A stretch of DNA of 64,000 bases from Siphonodentalium dalli (lineage: Eukaryota; Mollusca; Scaphopoda; Gadilida; Siphonodentaliidae), in contig CP136063.1 in NCBI GenBank assembly GCA_032622095.1, forward strand, positions 24,492,987 through 24,556,986, in the 5' to 3' direction. Positions 34,715 through 46,635 of the stretch are shown here, one piece after another. Below the pieces are notes generated by a model. The model saw nothing but the letters and a program-made list of their open reading frames with translations. It had not been told where the DNA came from and made no database searches. Positions within the stretch are counted from its first letter, which is position 1, and each line of letters opens with the position of its first letter. A program made the translations under genes and the position numbers.

Positions 34715-36326
34715 GTTAGTGATTAGTTCCCTACGATTCTTTGTTCTATTTCATGGTCACAAACTCTGAGTTCCGTCCATTGTAGTTGGTTGTAACTCAC
34801 TACAAGGTTGTTTGTTGTTTCCCTACAAAACAATTTTGGGGGACTATAGAAATCACTGGTGTCTGTCCGTCTTATCGTGTAGCCGTCCGTCCCAGATGGT
34901 TCCTGTATGATAACTTTAGTGTTAGTTATCTAATTGTTTTCAAAGTTGGTATTTGGATTACTCACATGAAGATATAGGTCAAAATTTAATTTGGGTTCGG
35001 TCCGCCCATATCTCAGTCAAAGATATCTTGGACACTGAATGAACTAATGGTTATATACTTCTTGCTTGCAATATCACAGAAGAATTGTGAAGACATAATT
35101 CCGAAAAAAAGGAAACACGTGTCATTGCACAAAATTAGGAAACGTTGTGTTGTCATTATTAATATCGTCAAGATTATGTTCATTAAATTTGAAAAAAGAT
35201 GAAAACAATGACTTATCTTGTGGTTAGAAGAAATTGAAATGACCACACACTCACCTTTTCATTGAATTTATAGCTAAAGGACTGTCACATGGCCGGTTGG
35301 AGGTTGAACCTGTCGGGTTTGACCATGTGCATACTGCTGGTACTTCATACCGATTTAAAACAAATTCTTCTAGGATCTTGCCAGCAAGAAGTATATAGCC
35401 ATTAGTTCATTCAGTGTCCTAGATACCTATTAGCAGATACATATTTTGGATGAAAAAAATATTATTTTTACCAGAGTTATGGTCCTTGACAACTTACTTA
35501 GAATTTCCTGATTATTTTGCTTTCCGGATGATAACTTCATAGACTTGGAATTTACTGATTATTCTGGTGTCTAATTAAATAAAACTAGGTGTGTTAACAA
35601 CATAAACAGTTGGAAGCAATGTTTTTATTCAATGGTTGTTCCTAGAATCAAAAGTTTTCTTTTCTAAAAAGCCACCGGTCAAATAAAGCCACCTTGTTGG
35701 GGGAACATGTGGCCTTCCTTACAAATGAACAATGACGCGAGTCACTCAAGGCATTCAATCAACGAGTATTCAATTACCAAAGGATTAATGTGAAGTTCTG
35801 TGCAACCATATTATCTCATCAATATATATTCACAAAGTGAAAGATTCAGAAAGCATTATTGCGAGCTGTGCATATTCTAATAGCAACAGCATGGTACTAT
35901 GTTGTTCTATCGCATTGATGCATGTGATATACATGTAAAGGCTGCATTAAACTTGAAATTTAGCTGTTACATTTTAGTAAAAGCTGTTTGGAATTTAGAA
36001 AACCCTATCTTCGATGTATACAAAATCGCATATGTTGCTACACCAAGAGATTAAATTTGAAAGCTATAGCACCATTGACAGTTGGAGGGTGTCTATACCC
36101 AACCAAACGGAAATGAGGACAGATAAAATAAGATTAGCAATGAACGTGGGAATTCCATGAATATTTACATTCCAAAAATGGCAGATCAGCACCGTAAAAC
36201 AACAATTAGTTTATTAAATTGTATGAATACGTTGAATAGATCTAAGAAATAAATTGTGATAAACTTTAAATAGAGCAAACATAGAATATATTAAGAAATA
36301 TTTTATAATTAACTGACCCCCTCACA
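34715..36326. other. Intron 9, first part
   Basis: AT-rich. A dispersed repeat with mirror phrases ('aagatatcttggacactgaatg' type, 35020 and 35360-35430 inverted) forms an imperfect foldback at about 35010-35440. No coding content is seen. Confidence 0.45.
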
Positions 36327-36586
36327 TTAACCATTTGAGTGCCAGGGGCCGATCTCATCGGCCCTAAACCTACAAAATAAGTCTGTTAAAGAATATAAGA
36401 ATAAATTATTAAAATTGTAAAAAATTGTAAAAAAAATTGTAAAAAAAATAAAAAAATTGTTAGGCCAATGCATTCTCATATATATATATGCGAGGCGACC
36501 TATGGTCGACTCGCATATATAAGAGAATGCATTGGCACAGGGTATATGGGTTGATACAAAAATCGACCTGGCACTCAAAGGGTTAA
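36327..36586. mobile_element. piggyBac-like MITE, B family copy 2
   Basis: It is inverted relative to copy 1, from TTAACCATTTGAGTGCCAGG to CCTGGCACTCAAAGGGTTAA. The hairpin module is at 36464-36536, with the B-type CGACC/GGTCG loop. Confidence 0.9.
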
Positions 36587-36675
36587 ACAATCAACATTCT
36601 TCATGGATCATGTGGGCCTTGAAAGCCTGGAATAGCCTTCAATCTGAGACGGACCATTCAAGGACAGGAAAGTGT

Positions 36676-36962
36676 TTAACTCTTCCATGACTGGAGCTTC
36701 CTAAAATTTTGCGAAAACCCTGTGCCAATGCATTTTCTTATATAATCGAGTATGCATTCTCTTATATATTTGAGTCTCCCTCAGAGAGCCTCGCATATGT
36801 AAGATATTACATTGGCCTAACAATCTTCACCTTAACCTTGTAAGCCAGTGCATTCCCTTATATATGTGAGGCTCCCTATGGGAGACGCGCATATATAAGA
36901 GAATGCACCGGTACAGATCCTTTAATGCTGCACCAGCACAGCTCCCATCATGAAAGGGTTAA
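36676..36962. mobile_element. piggyBac-like MITE, A family copy (two hairpin modules)
   Basis: It runs from TTAACTCTTCCATGACTGG to CATGAAAGGGTTAA. The modules are at 36725-36812 (imperfect) and 36844-36911. Confidence 0.85.
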
Positions 36963-37063
36963 ATTGCTATACAGGGCTTTGAATAACCTTTATTTAAAGC
37001 ATTACTCACTGATTAAATTATATAATTGTGAGTATAGCTTCAAAATTGTCAAAAATGGCCTTA

Positions 37064-37497
37064 GAATATGGTGCCGGACAATTGAAGAATGAGCTCCCAG
37101 AGGGTGAATTTAGTAACGCTATCCTGCACAGCTAGCTATAATCACTAAATTTACTAAATTCACCCTCTGGGGACACCATTCTGCTTTAGGCCTCATCTTC
37201 TCAAATTAACATATTTTTTAGTTTCTTTAGAAAGATTATTTTTCTGTTTTAGTTTAGGATTTCTATATCCCCAAATTGTCAGATGACATATTAAATAATA
37301 GAGGTGCCCAATGGGTATACATCACAATTTTCACCATCTGGGAACTTAATACTGAGTCTAGATATTCCATAGTAGATGTGCCATGCGGGATGAAGCCCCC
37401 AGAGGATGAATTTGGTTATGCTAGCCAGCTGTGCATTGTAGCATCACTAAATTCACCCTCTGGGGACCTCATTCTGCAAATGCCTGGCACCATATTC
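37064..37497. mobile_element. Foldback element, F family copy 3
   Basis: The ends are GAATATGGTGCC and GGCACCATATTC. The inner arms AGAGGGTGAATTTAGT and AATTCACCCTCTGGGGACC are shared with copies 1 and 2. It ends 43 bp before exon 10. Confidence 0.8.
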
Positions 37498-37540
37498 ACT
37501 GGCCTGGCAGGAACCAAGTTTTTGGTATTTTAACTTCTAG

Positions 37541-37781
37541 CTTGCTGAACATTTCTTCGTCAAACTACTTGCTGTCTCGCTCGCTGACCCGTCGATCCGT
37601 GCTGGCAACAAACCTGCTATAGCTGGTAACAACACTGAGGTGGTTAACATAGCAACCAATGACAATGCTTACGGAGTGTTCAAGATGTATACAAGAAGTC
37701 CTACAGTCCGAATGGAGGGGTCAAATGTCGCAATTGAAGAGAAAAATTTGTTTGCACTGGATATTATTGTAGAAAGAGAAG
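37541..37781 (+). CDS. ADGRV1: ADGRV1-like exon 10 (end of Calx-beta 4, start of 5)
   Basis: It follows 'taacttctag' and the donor is 'agaag|gtgagg'. It reads 'LAEHFFVKLLAVSLADP', 'NIATNDNAYG', then 'VFKMYTRSPTVRMEGS' and 'FALDIIVEREG'. It starts in phase 0 and ends in phase 1. A foldback repeat ends 43 bp upstream of the acceptor. Confidence 0.9.
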
Positions 37782-38095
37782 GTGAGGTTATTCAAATGTC
37801 TGCATGACTAAGAATCATCCTTACAGATGGTGTTGCCATTGGTGGATCGTCTGTTCTGTTCTATGTCTGACAATAAATGAGAGAAAGTTTACTAAAATCA
37901 TTGGAGCTGTTTACAACCATTGATAAACACTTTTGGTGTTGAAAAACTTATATATCGTCATCTCCATTTTACAGGGAATCTATGGTATGATTCAAGTTGC
38001 CAAAGTGGCACATCGGAGTCAGGGATGGGAGTTGAGGGAGAAGTACCAATATTGATAAAACATTTTTCTCACCGATTTCCTTCAAACTTATATAA
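37782..38095. other. Intron 10, left flank
   Basis: Sequence at 37990-38080 ('aagtggcac', 'attgataaaaca') is a diverged tandem copy of sequence at 39215-39300, lying on the other side of the hAT-like element. Confidence 0.5.
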
Positions 38096-39171
38096 CAGGG
38101 TACCCAGGACTCCTTGAAAATCCTTGAAAACCCTGGAATTAGAAAATGAGTTAGCAAGGACCCTTGAAAACCCTGGAATTCTCAACCCCTCCTTGAAAAC
38201 CCTGGAAAAATCCAAATCTCACCGATCGCGTAGTGAAGTTAAATTAATATAACTCGCGGTGCTCCGTAATACGAAACCAAGAAGAGTAACACTTCGGTAA
38301 TTTCCGCCGGGTTCCGTCTGTTTACGTCGGTTCATTTAGACTTGTGCATGCTGATGTAAGCGGCTCTCTGATTGGTTGTCACTACTTCGGTTCTCTATTT
38401 TCCACTAATCATGTCGCGCATACCATAGAAGATGTGTTAGTGTAGGAATACGTGATGTGGCCGGGGAAAACCCTGCGCTATTTTTCGCTTTCGTCTGCAG
38501 ACGATAAAACAAAATAATCATAATGCCCAGCGGAAAGTGTAAATATAATCCAAACTGGAAAACAAACACAAATTATAGTAATTGGCTTGAAGCCGTAGAA
38601 GGCAATAAATTTTTGGCGAGATGTCGTATGTGCAGAAAAGATATCGATGTAAGCAACATGGGCGAGTCTGCGTTAAAATCTCACACAACGTCCGTCAAAC
38701 ATAATAAAGCTTGCCAAGAAAGACAATTGAATACTAATCTGCAGAATCTCTTTCGTTCACAAGAACCAAGTTCTACCAGTAGTACTAGCCCTATAGTTTC
38801 AACAGCAAGTCCAGCAACATCAGCATTAGCCTGTCTAGGTGTGACTTAAAGTGATCTTTTGAAAGCAGAACTAATGTGGAGTGTTAAAACAGTTACCAGC
38901 CACTTTGGGTGGAACAGTTGTGTATCTATTGGAGAAACTTTCCGATTAATGCCAAGCAATTCTCAATTGGAGACAACAAAGTGATGTATTTCAGTGTGTT
39001 CGGACTGGGTATGTACCTCGAACATATGATCTTAGATAAGATAAAAGCCGATACTGTCCTTGAAAACCCTTGAAATTTGTGTATATGCCTCCTTGAAAAC
39101 CCTTGAATTTTGGCCCCCTACACTCCTTGAAAACCCTTGAATTTCATATGAAAATAGGTGCAGGAACCCTG
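38096..39171. mobile_element. 1.1-kb hAT-like deletion derivative
   Basis: The ends are CAGGGTACCCAGGACTCC and CAGGAACCCTG. TATAA flanks both sides (38091-38095, 39172-39176). Three CCTTGAAAACCCTGGAATT-type units lie at the left and three at the right, all in the same orientation. It keeps the first part of a transposase gene. Confidence 0.75.
38523..38990 (+). pseudogene. Truncated transposase with zinc finger
   Basis: The first 108 codons start 'MPSGKCKYNPNWKTNTNY' and carry a C-x2-C...H-x4-H finger ('CRMCRKDI', 'KSHTTSVKH'), then a Ser/Thr-rich linker. After an in-frame TAA (38847) the same frame goes on as 'SDLLKAELMWSVKTVTSH' and 'SIGETFRLM', then stops. The catalytic region is missing. 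Confidence 0.65.
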
Positions 39172-39724
39172 TATAAAGATACCTCCATGATATAAGATGG
39201 CCAATAGTGGGGTTTAAATTTTCTGAAGTGGCACCATTCGGGTCAGAACATGGGATTAACATAGGGGATCTCCAAAATTGATAAAACAGTTTTCACTTCA
39301 CGACAATTGGGAGCATCACAATCAGAGAATTGGAAAGTATAATAGCATACTGTTGTAAATTGGCGTCTTATGTTGTGCATTTACACATGAACCAATAAAG
39401 ATACCAGATATGGATCAAGTCATTTTGAGTAAATAATGGCCACTTCAAATTTATTGCTAACTGAAAAGATTGAACATCGTCTTAACGTATTGCTTATTTA
39501 AACAAACATTCAATGGAGTGTTCTATCGTTTTGTTTAGGTTTTCCGTTCTAGAGTTATTCATCTTTGTTTACTGAATATGTTGGTCTGTCTTCCTGAGTA
39601 TCTCAGCCATAGGTCACAGGCATTCCCACACTAGGCAGTATACCACATGGGAGTATGTACCGGGTGACAGCAAGCTCTTATTATCTAAACTTCTCCCATC
39701 AATGATATGAATCATTTTGCTCTT

Positions 39725-40110
39725 ATAATAATAATAATGGAGCTTATATAGCGCCTATCCCTAAGCGCTTCACATTATTACCCCAGCTGTTGAGTAATGC
39801 CCAGTCTTCTGCATGCTGCCATCATACGGGTGCTTCATAAAAGGCTCTAATGCTTACACTTACCCAACAACTGGGTCCCTATTTCTAATCCAGGTACAAC
39901 AATGCAAGAACAGTACAAGTGACCTTGCCCAAGGGTCACAACCTGGTGCGAGATTTGAAACATCGTGTGGCTATATATAGCACACACACCGCTTAATCCG
40001 GCCAAGCCACTGTTGCGGAGATGATAGTCCACCGGTGGGGAGCGAACTCATGCCATTAACACCATTACAAGTCTGACACTCAAACCACTGGGCTACCACT
40101 TCCTCTCTTG
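39725..40110 (-). mobile_element. tRNA-derived SINE with (ATT)n tail
   Basis: On the minus strand an A-box-like TAGCCCAGTGG lies near 40095 and a B-box-like GAGTTCGCTCC near 40045. The body is about 300 bp and ends AAGCGCTTAGGGATAGGCG, CTATATAAGCTCC and (ATT)n at 39725-39738. This head-body-tail layout is that of a Pol III SINE. The GCGCTTxxxx / TATAxxGCTCC end is familiar from invertebrate SINEs. Confidence 0.8.
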
Positions 40111-40250
40111 TATTTTCTGTCTGCCGCCTGCTTTTATTTTGTGAATACCCCTCCAAATTAATAATAGAATGTATAGTTTTATAACTGCATGGATGAGATA
40201 TTAGAGAGAATGCATTTAGTATAGAATGTGTTAATAGTTGCATCCATAAT

Positions 40251-40877
40251 TATACCCCCACTTTCGAAGAAAATGGGGGGTATACTGGATTGACTGCGTC
40301 TCTCCGTCCGTCACGCTTTCTCCCTCCCTCCGTCAGTCCGTTCTTCCGTCTGTCCGTCCGTCCGTCCGACCTCATCACTGGAACAACTATATGAACCGAT
40401 TTCAATAATTTTTTGTATGCAATCTCCTTAGGACTGCCTCTCCGCATGATGCTAATTGCGGTTTTTTTTAAGTTACGCCTCATTTTCGACTTATTTTGAC
40501 TTAGAAAATTCTGTCCGACTTAATAACTTTAACAAATATGAACCGATTTCAATAATTTTTGGTATACATACTTCTCACAATACCCTCTCTACATGTTGTG
40601 GCTAGGGATTGGCTCAGACTGTTTTTCGTAATATTACACTTCATTTTCAACTTATTTTGACTTAGAAAATTCTGTCCGACTTAATAACTTTAACAAATAT
40701 GAACCAATTTGAATAATTTTTTCTGTACAAGCTTCATGTGACAACATATCAATATTATTAGTCCAAATTTTTCTTTAAAGTTAAAAATCTTTTTTGTTGG
40801 GTTTACGGATAATGCGGGTTGAATTTGCCACGGTGGGGGTATGCTAGCACGCGCGAGTGCACACCACTTGTTATTAT
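40251..40877. repeat. Dispersed TACCCCC-hairpin repeat
   Basis: It starts with the hairpin TACCCCCACTTTCGAAG / AAAATGGGGGGTA, followed by TCCGTCCG runs. A unit of about 160 bp ('gaaaattctgtccgactt...') repeats at about 40484 and 40645. It ends GCACGCGCGAGTGC then CTTGTT. Related copies lie at about 3740, 29190, 42110 and 57470. The family is of unknown class. Confidence 0.6.
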
Positions 40878-40921
40878 CATTTCACCTGTATCTTCACCTC
40901 TATCCATCTCTTATTTACTAG

Positions 40922-41047
40922 GTGGAAGCATTGGTGCCGTGGCTGTTGATTGGTTTGTTAACTCGGAAGGAACAAATGCCACATATGGTGCAGATTATGT
41001 TGCAGATGGTGCTACACTTTTGTTCTCTGATGGCCAGTCAAGAAGAG
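40922..41047 (+). CDS. ADGRV1: ADGRV1-like exon 11 (Calx-beta 5)
   Basis: The acceptor is 'cttatttactag' and the donor is 'aagaag|gtacac' in a weaker context. It reads 'GSIGAVAVDWFVNSEG', 'ATYGADYVADGATLLF' and 'SDGQSRR'. Phase is 2 in and 1 out, joining both neighbours. Confidence 0.9.
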
Positions 41048-41486
41048 GTACACATTATACCAAACTCCATTCAGGGTTTATCTCCCTTGATGGCCGATAA
41101 GACTGCTGCTACTGGCGACATTTTACCCACATTATTTGGACTTTCACGATATCAAGATATATACTAAGCGAACAGAGCAACTTGTTTCCCTTATTAAGCA
41201 CACAAAATATCGAGAAAAAATTGTGTAATTTCGTACTTTAAGTTTGGAAAGTCCCACCAGAACCAAAGAACTATATTGCGAAAAGGTGTGATTTGGTTCT
41301 CTGTTTATATGCTGGAAGAAATATTTTAATAACAGGACATCCTTCAAATCATCATATAGAACTGCCTATCCAACCTTGCATTCTTTTCAACTGACGAAAG
41401 GTTGAAATTTTCACTGGATGTTCAGTTCGTTGTTTGATGTCTAATAACAAAGCACTTGTACTAATGATGAACATATTTTTTTGCAG
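41048..41486. other. Intron 11
   Basis: AT-rich; no recognised feature. Confidence 0.5.
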
Positions 41487-41672
41487 TATTTACAGTCACT
41501 ATCTTGGATGATAGCCTTCCTGAAAACAATAAGACGCTGTTACTGCAGCTGAGGAATCCCCAGAAAGGTTCACAGATCGGCCAGAAATCTAAGCTAAACG
41601 TCATTATACTGGAAAATGACAATGTTGCTGGTGTCCTTGGATTTGATACAACCTCTATTCTTGCAACAGAAG
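41487..41672 (+). CDS. ADGRV1: ADGRV1-like exon 12 (end of Calx-beta 5, start of 6)
   Basis: The acceptor is 'tttttttgcag' and the donor is 'cagaag|gtattt'. It reads 'FTVTILDDSLPENNKTLL', 'SKLNVIILENDNVAG' and 'VLGFDTTSILATEG'. The acidic turn and closing N-D-x-x-G are clear. Phase is 2 in and 1 out. Confidence 0.93.
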
Positions 41673-42426
41673 GTATTTCCTTTGCATAATGTCATTGAAA
41701 ATGAATATGGTACCTGTGTTCTCAGGCCATTATATATTTGATATGGGAGGGAGGATTTATATTTTTATTTTTCCAAAAATTCAAGAAAGTAACGGACCAT
41801 GGAATAAAATGCTACAATACTCCAATCAGTCTATTTATATAATTTGCTGTTTTAACCCTTTCTACTCTAAATGGATTCTCCCAGTGAGTTAAAATGTGTA
41901 CATTGGAATGATCTATTATGGAGGAATGTTAAGGTCATAAGAGCAACGACAGGTAAATAAAAGTGCAGAAGGAGCCCTATTTAGGGAAATGTTTAGATAA
42001 TAAGTTCAACAGATGACCATTAGAAATTGAGTTTTCTCATAACATTTTCAAATTAAAATTTTTTGAGGTGCTTTTTGGGTGATGAAAGTGGAGACTGAGA
42101 AAAAAGTATTTATACCCCCTCTTTTTACGGAAAAATTGGGGGTACTCTGGGTTGAATTTATCCATCAGGCTGTCCGTCCATCCATCCACCCATCCAGGCA
42201 TATATCTCAGCCATGGGTTATCGGATCTGAATGAAATTTGGTATGTAGGTTCACCACCATGTCTGCTTTGAAAAGAGGGGAAAACGACGCTGTTGCAATG
42301 ATCTTCAGAACTAGTTAGTTTTAGCCATAGGTAATATCAACAGATGTTAAAACTACAGATATGCATTAGCCATGAAGAGCTCATTATATATATATTTCAT
42401 TATGATAAATTCATGTCTAATTCCAG
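41673..42426. other. Intron 12: C-family MITE remnant and dispersed repeat
   Basis: TTAACCCTTTCTACTCTAAA begins a degraded C-family MITE at about 41852-42010. A TACCCCC repeat copy lies at about 42113-42310. Confidence 0.6.
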
Positions 42427-42566
42427 GAGACACTATTAGCATAAAAGTGAAGAGAACCCGATCTACTCTGGGCATTGTCACAGTTAACTGGCTCATACAG
42501 GGACTAAATGGATTGCACCCTGTTAGAGGATTTGAAGAGTATCAGGGAACTCTCGAGTTTCTACAG
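42427..42566 (+). CDS. ADGRV1: ADGRV1-like exon 13 (Calx-beta 6)
   Basis: The acceptor is 'tctaattccag' and the donor is 'ctacag|gtcatt'. It reads 'DTISIKVKRTRSTLGIV', 'TVNWLIQGLNG' and 'YQGTLEFLQ'. It ends in phase 0 at the usual post-L-x-F position, the same boundary seen at exons 18 and 20. Confidence 0.9.
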
Positions 42567-45500
42567 GTCATTATATCCATATATTACGGCCAAATGAAAA
42601 AAATATTATTTGAGTCTCAGACACCGCCACATTGGAATAAATGTTAGACATTTTATTTAGATTTATTATATTATGACCACAAAATGTAAAACAAAAATGA
42701 ATATTTAATTTATTTTTTAAAACTTATTTTGGTATGTTTTTACCAAAATGTCCATATGTATTGAGCATTAATTGCAACTTGCAACTTACATGAACTCATG
42801 GATCATGATACCTCAACTCTATACTGTCTGACATTTTAATTGTAGACAAGGAATAGTAGTTTGAGCAATAAACTGAATCAACAATGGAAATGAGCTTTAT
42901 GGGACTGGGCCCAGGGAAGATTTGAAAGGGGCGGAACCCCTCTCCTATCTAGTAACAGTCAGAAAATGTAGAGGGAACTTTGTTTTGCATATACACTCAT
43001 TTAATCTGATATAAAAATTAGATTGTGCTACTTATTATAGCTGTCTGACATAGGGATTACCAATAAAGTAATATTGCCATTGAATATTCACAATTGTTAT
43101 TGTTGTCAATAAATTGACAACTCTCAACTATAACATGTGATCCTAAATTTCATCAAATGCCTTTCAATTGTTCTGGAGTTACAATAAGTACACCAGACTA
43201 TGATGATCAGCTAATAATTTTCTTCAATGTAGTCATCTACTTTAGATGTTCTATGTCACTATGTGTATACATGATAGTCAATCTATCTATCAATCACAGA
43301 GATATGTTAAGAGTTCATGTAAGTTGCAAGTGGCAATTAATGCACACAAAAAAAAAATTAAAATAAAGTCCTCCCTCCCTCAATGATTCAGAAATAAAAA
43401 TTGTCTGCGACTCAATTAAATTTTTTTGGCCTAACCCTTACTATATTAGTTACTCATTGATTATTAATTCCCTTTGGAAATGTTCAGGTGAGAGCTTTCC
43501 GATGAATGGCAACAAGCCATATTTCTGACTAAATCCTGAAAAGTTACCCATAATTCTGCTGTGGTTAAGGAGTCAATTAATTAGAGCATTACTGTATGTT
43601 CATCAAATGACCATGTTAAACATATTATCTGATAATTTCCCACCAATTAATAGGAATACTTCTGCACTTCTACTGATCTACCTGATCACCCCTCTAATGA
43701 ACAACAGACCATTTAAATGATTACAGTTACAAATGGGTGGGAGAATCCATTTATTAAAGAAATGGTTAACACGTTGGCTGCAACTTGTAGTAAATGGTTC
43801 CATGGGGACTGCTACTACGAGTTAACTCGTAGTTATGTCCATACAACATAAATAACAACAGAAACCGCGGCAATGAAGGTTTATTCGCCAATATATGCCC
43901 TACGATCCCATTGTTTGATTGTATATATATAATTAAAATGGCTTAAGTAGAGCCCGAAGCCGCCATCGCACGCCGCCGCCAGCCATATTATCCTAACGTC
44001 AGCCACATGAAAAAAACTCTGCCACCGGAATTGTAAAATGGCTGAGCCGTGTGCATGGTCTTATATGTCAAGCACAACTTTACTGGGAATTGCAAAGAAC
44101 TAACCGCATTGCCTATAAATATCGGCATACATGCTTGGACACTGCTTGGTTGTTATATTACCAGAACACCAGGGCCTCTCAAAGTGGAATAGACTATTCC
44201 AATGCATGCTTTCATATAACTGAATGTGAGCATCCATTCAGTATTGAACCTTGAAAGGGTTCAAATATAAATTGTTTATTTTGACACGACTCAGTCTCAG
44301 ACATTGCTGGCATTTGTCAATATATGCAGATAACCTGTAGAATAGAATAGAAAATAGTTTGAAATATTCTATATCATTACTATCGGATTCATCCTTCAAT
44401 GATGCATGCATATATCTCAAGATGCCAGTGATGATAGTATTCTGAAGTCGACAAGTCCCAATGTAACTTATACCGATTAGGTGGGAAACAACATAGTACA
44501 TCCATGCGTTTTTTTGCGTTTGTGGCAAACCCATAGAATTCCAGACCACACGCATTCTTTTGGTGTTGGGCTTTTCCATAATGGCGAAAATAAACGAAGG
44601 ACTTGGGGTCTATAACTGCGGATTAGGACAATTTCGGAAACGAAAATACGCTGAATGATAAAATCTCAGCCGGCTGAGCCGCCATATTTCGTCAGCCACG
44701 AACGTCGCGACTGAGCCGGCTTAGCTAGCTTACCAGCTACGAAATTGGTTGAGCCAGCCGTGAAAACTATTTGTCATGGCTTCGGGGTCTAGGCTTGAGA
44801 TACAATGACTCCCGCATCCTGATCAAGGGGTGGGGTGCAGTTTGAAATCTTGCTAGGACACTCCAATTCACCAGCACTTATTCTGTACGTCCCTGACCCA
44901 TGGTAGACATGTGTAAATAGACCATTCTCGGACAATATAAGGGCTTTTGTTTCATAAATCAGTAATCAGTTGGCTCTAAATTGTTCAGGTCTCATTTGAA
45001 GCTTTAGGCTTGTTTACTGATAATACACCCTGTTGTGTGAGGGATGGGTGCAAGCCAATGAAAGTTCCGCTAAATATCTAAACTTGGCTATGGAACATAC
45101 AACAGAACTAACATGTCTGTTGAGATTAGTTAGAAATCAGCACCCTGCTTGAGTGCGCTAATTTCTAAATTCTAACTTCTTATTATCAGCTGTGGTTTTA
45201 TGTTTATTACACATCTCATACTTACTTCACTGGCTTTATAACTGGTTAAATTCTGACAGTTATAGAAGAATTCAGATATAGTGCCAGAGGCTGCTGGAAA
45301 CTCTATAGCAAGCCCTACATCATGCACATGTGGATACATGTGGCTTGTTTACCCATGCATGCAAGTTCATTTCCCTGGCAATGGGTGTATATATGTGTGT
45401 ATATATAATTTAATTTATTATGATTTATAAAATTTTAGTCGACAAAAATTGGGTTATACGATGCTGAAATGCGTTATAAAGCTACTATGAGATAACACGT

Positions 45501-46635
45501 AGTCAGCACCTGGGACGAAATTTACCACTGGTCATCGCTGGTGCCAGCTATGAGTTGATTATATATAACCAGTGATTATATATAAATTCATTTACCATGT
45601 CTTATACACGATATGCTTGTACCTGTATAGCACTCTGTCATTTAAGCCATTGAAAACATAATTGTTGACTCCATCTACATGTCAATGTTAATATTCATAA
45701 AAAATTTCATAATGATCCGACCAAAGGTACGACTAGTCGCCCGTGCCAAACGATTTAGTCATGCAAAGAGTAAAATCCAAGATGTTTGCCAGGGCCATGT
45801 TTTATGGCCGAATCACCCCAAAATGACTAGTTCCCATCTACATGTCAATGTTAACATCCATTACAAATTTCATGATGATCCAACCAAAGCTACGACCTGT
45901 AGCCCGTGCCAAAGGATTTAGTCATGCAAAGAGTAAAATCTAAGATGGCTGCCGGCAGGCATATTTTTAAGTTGTATGACTAAACATGTCTTCGGCTTAC
46001 TGGGTGCCACCATTTTGGAACAATGACATCACAAATCACGGCACCGCTTCCCCCATGTGATGCCAAAAATTGGTTACATCGTCCTGACCCCTCAATGAGC
46101 GATCGGCCTATATATATATTGACAACATGTTAATCTGCGCAAAACATTTAATTATAAAATAATCATTCGCTGATAACAAGTGCATAAAGAGGGAAATGAA
46201 TATATCCATTTCCCATCCTGTAGGTAATGTTTTGGGAAATGGATATATTCGTTTTCCCATCCTAAATGAGTTAATGGATGATAACAAAAGAGCAGAAACA
46301 TGGCTAGCAGATTTTTGTTGCAGATTTGTTCAACATTGAATTCCCAGTTGCACCCCCCCCCCCCCCCCCCTTTGAAAACAAACTTCCTATTCCTATTTGC
46401 ACGACTCCTTGAGTTGGCATTTTCCAACTGCTTCTGGGATTGCCATTGAGAAATTTGCGTAAAAGTCAATAGATTGGAGTGAATGAGTGTAATCATTGAG
46501 ATTACAATGAGAGTGCTATAAACTGTAGGGAATTTATATTCTTGGAGGTTTTATAGTGTTCCCAACTGCTGTTCCCAAATTTAAGTTGTATCTTCAAGAT
46601 ATTTCCATGTAACTTTTGTTTATCTGATGTTTTAG
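42567..46635. other. Intron 13: mixed repeats
   Basis: A C-family MITE remnant (about 43432-43770) encloses a half copy of the D-family foldback (43488-43596). A perfect 20-bp palindrome, ACTACGAGTTAACTCGTAGT, is at 43814-43833. A 163-bp unit is tandemly repeated from 45671 and 45834 ('ccatctacatgtcaatgtta'). Short mirror-image 'ggaaatgaatatatcc' motifs are at 46190-46260, and 18 C at 46353-46370. No gene is seen. Confidence 0.6.

Noticed and set aside
39725..40110. A true tRNA gene
   Set aside because: Only A- and B-box-like blocks are present; no cloverleaf, and it is followed by a SINE body with an (ATT)n tail.
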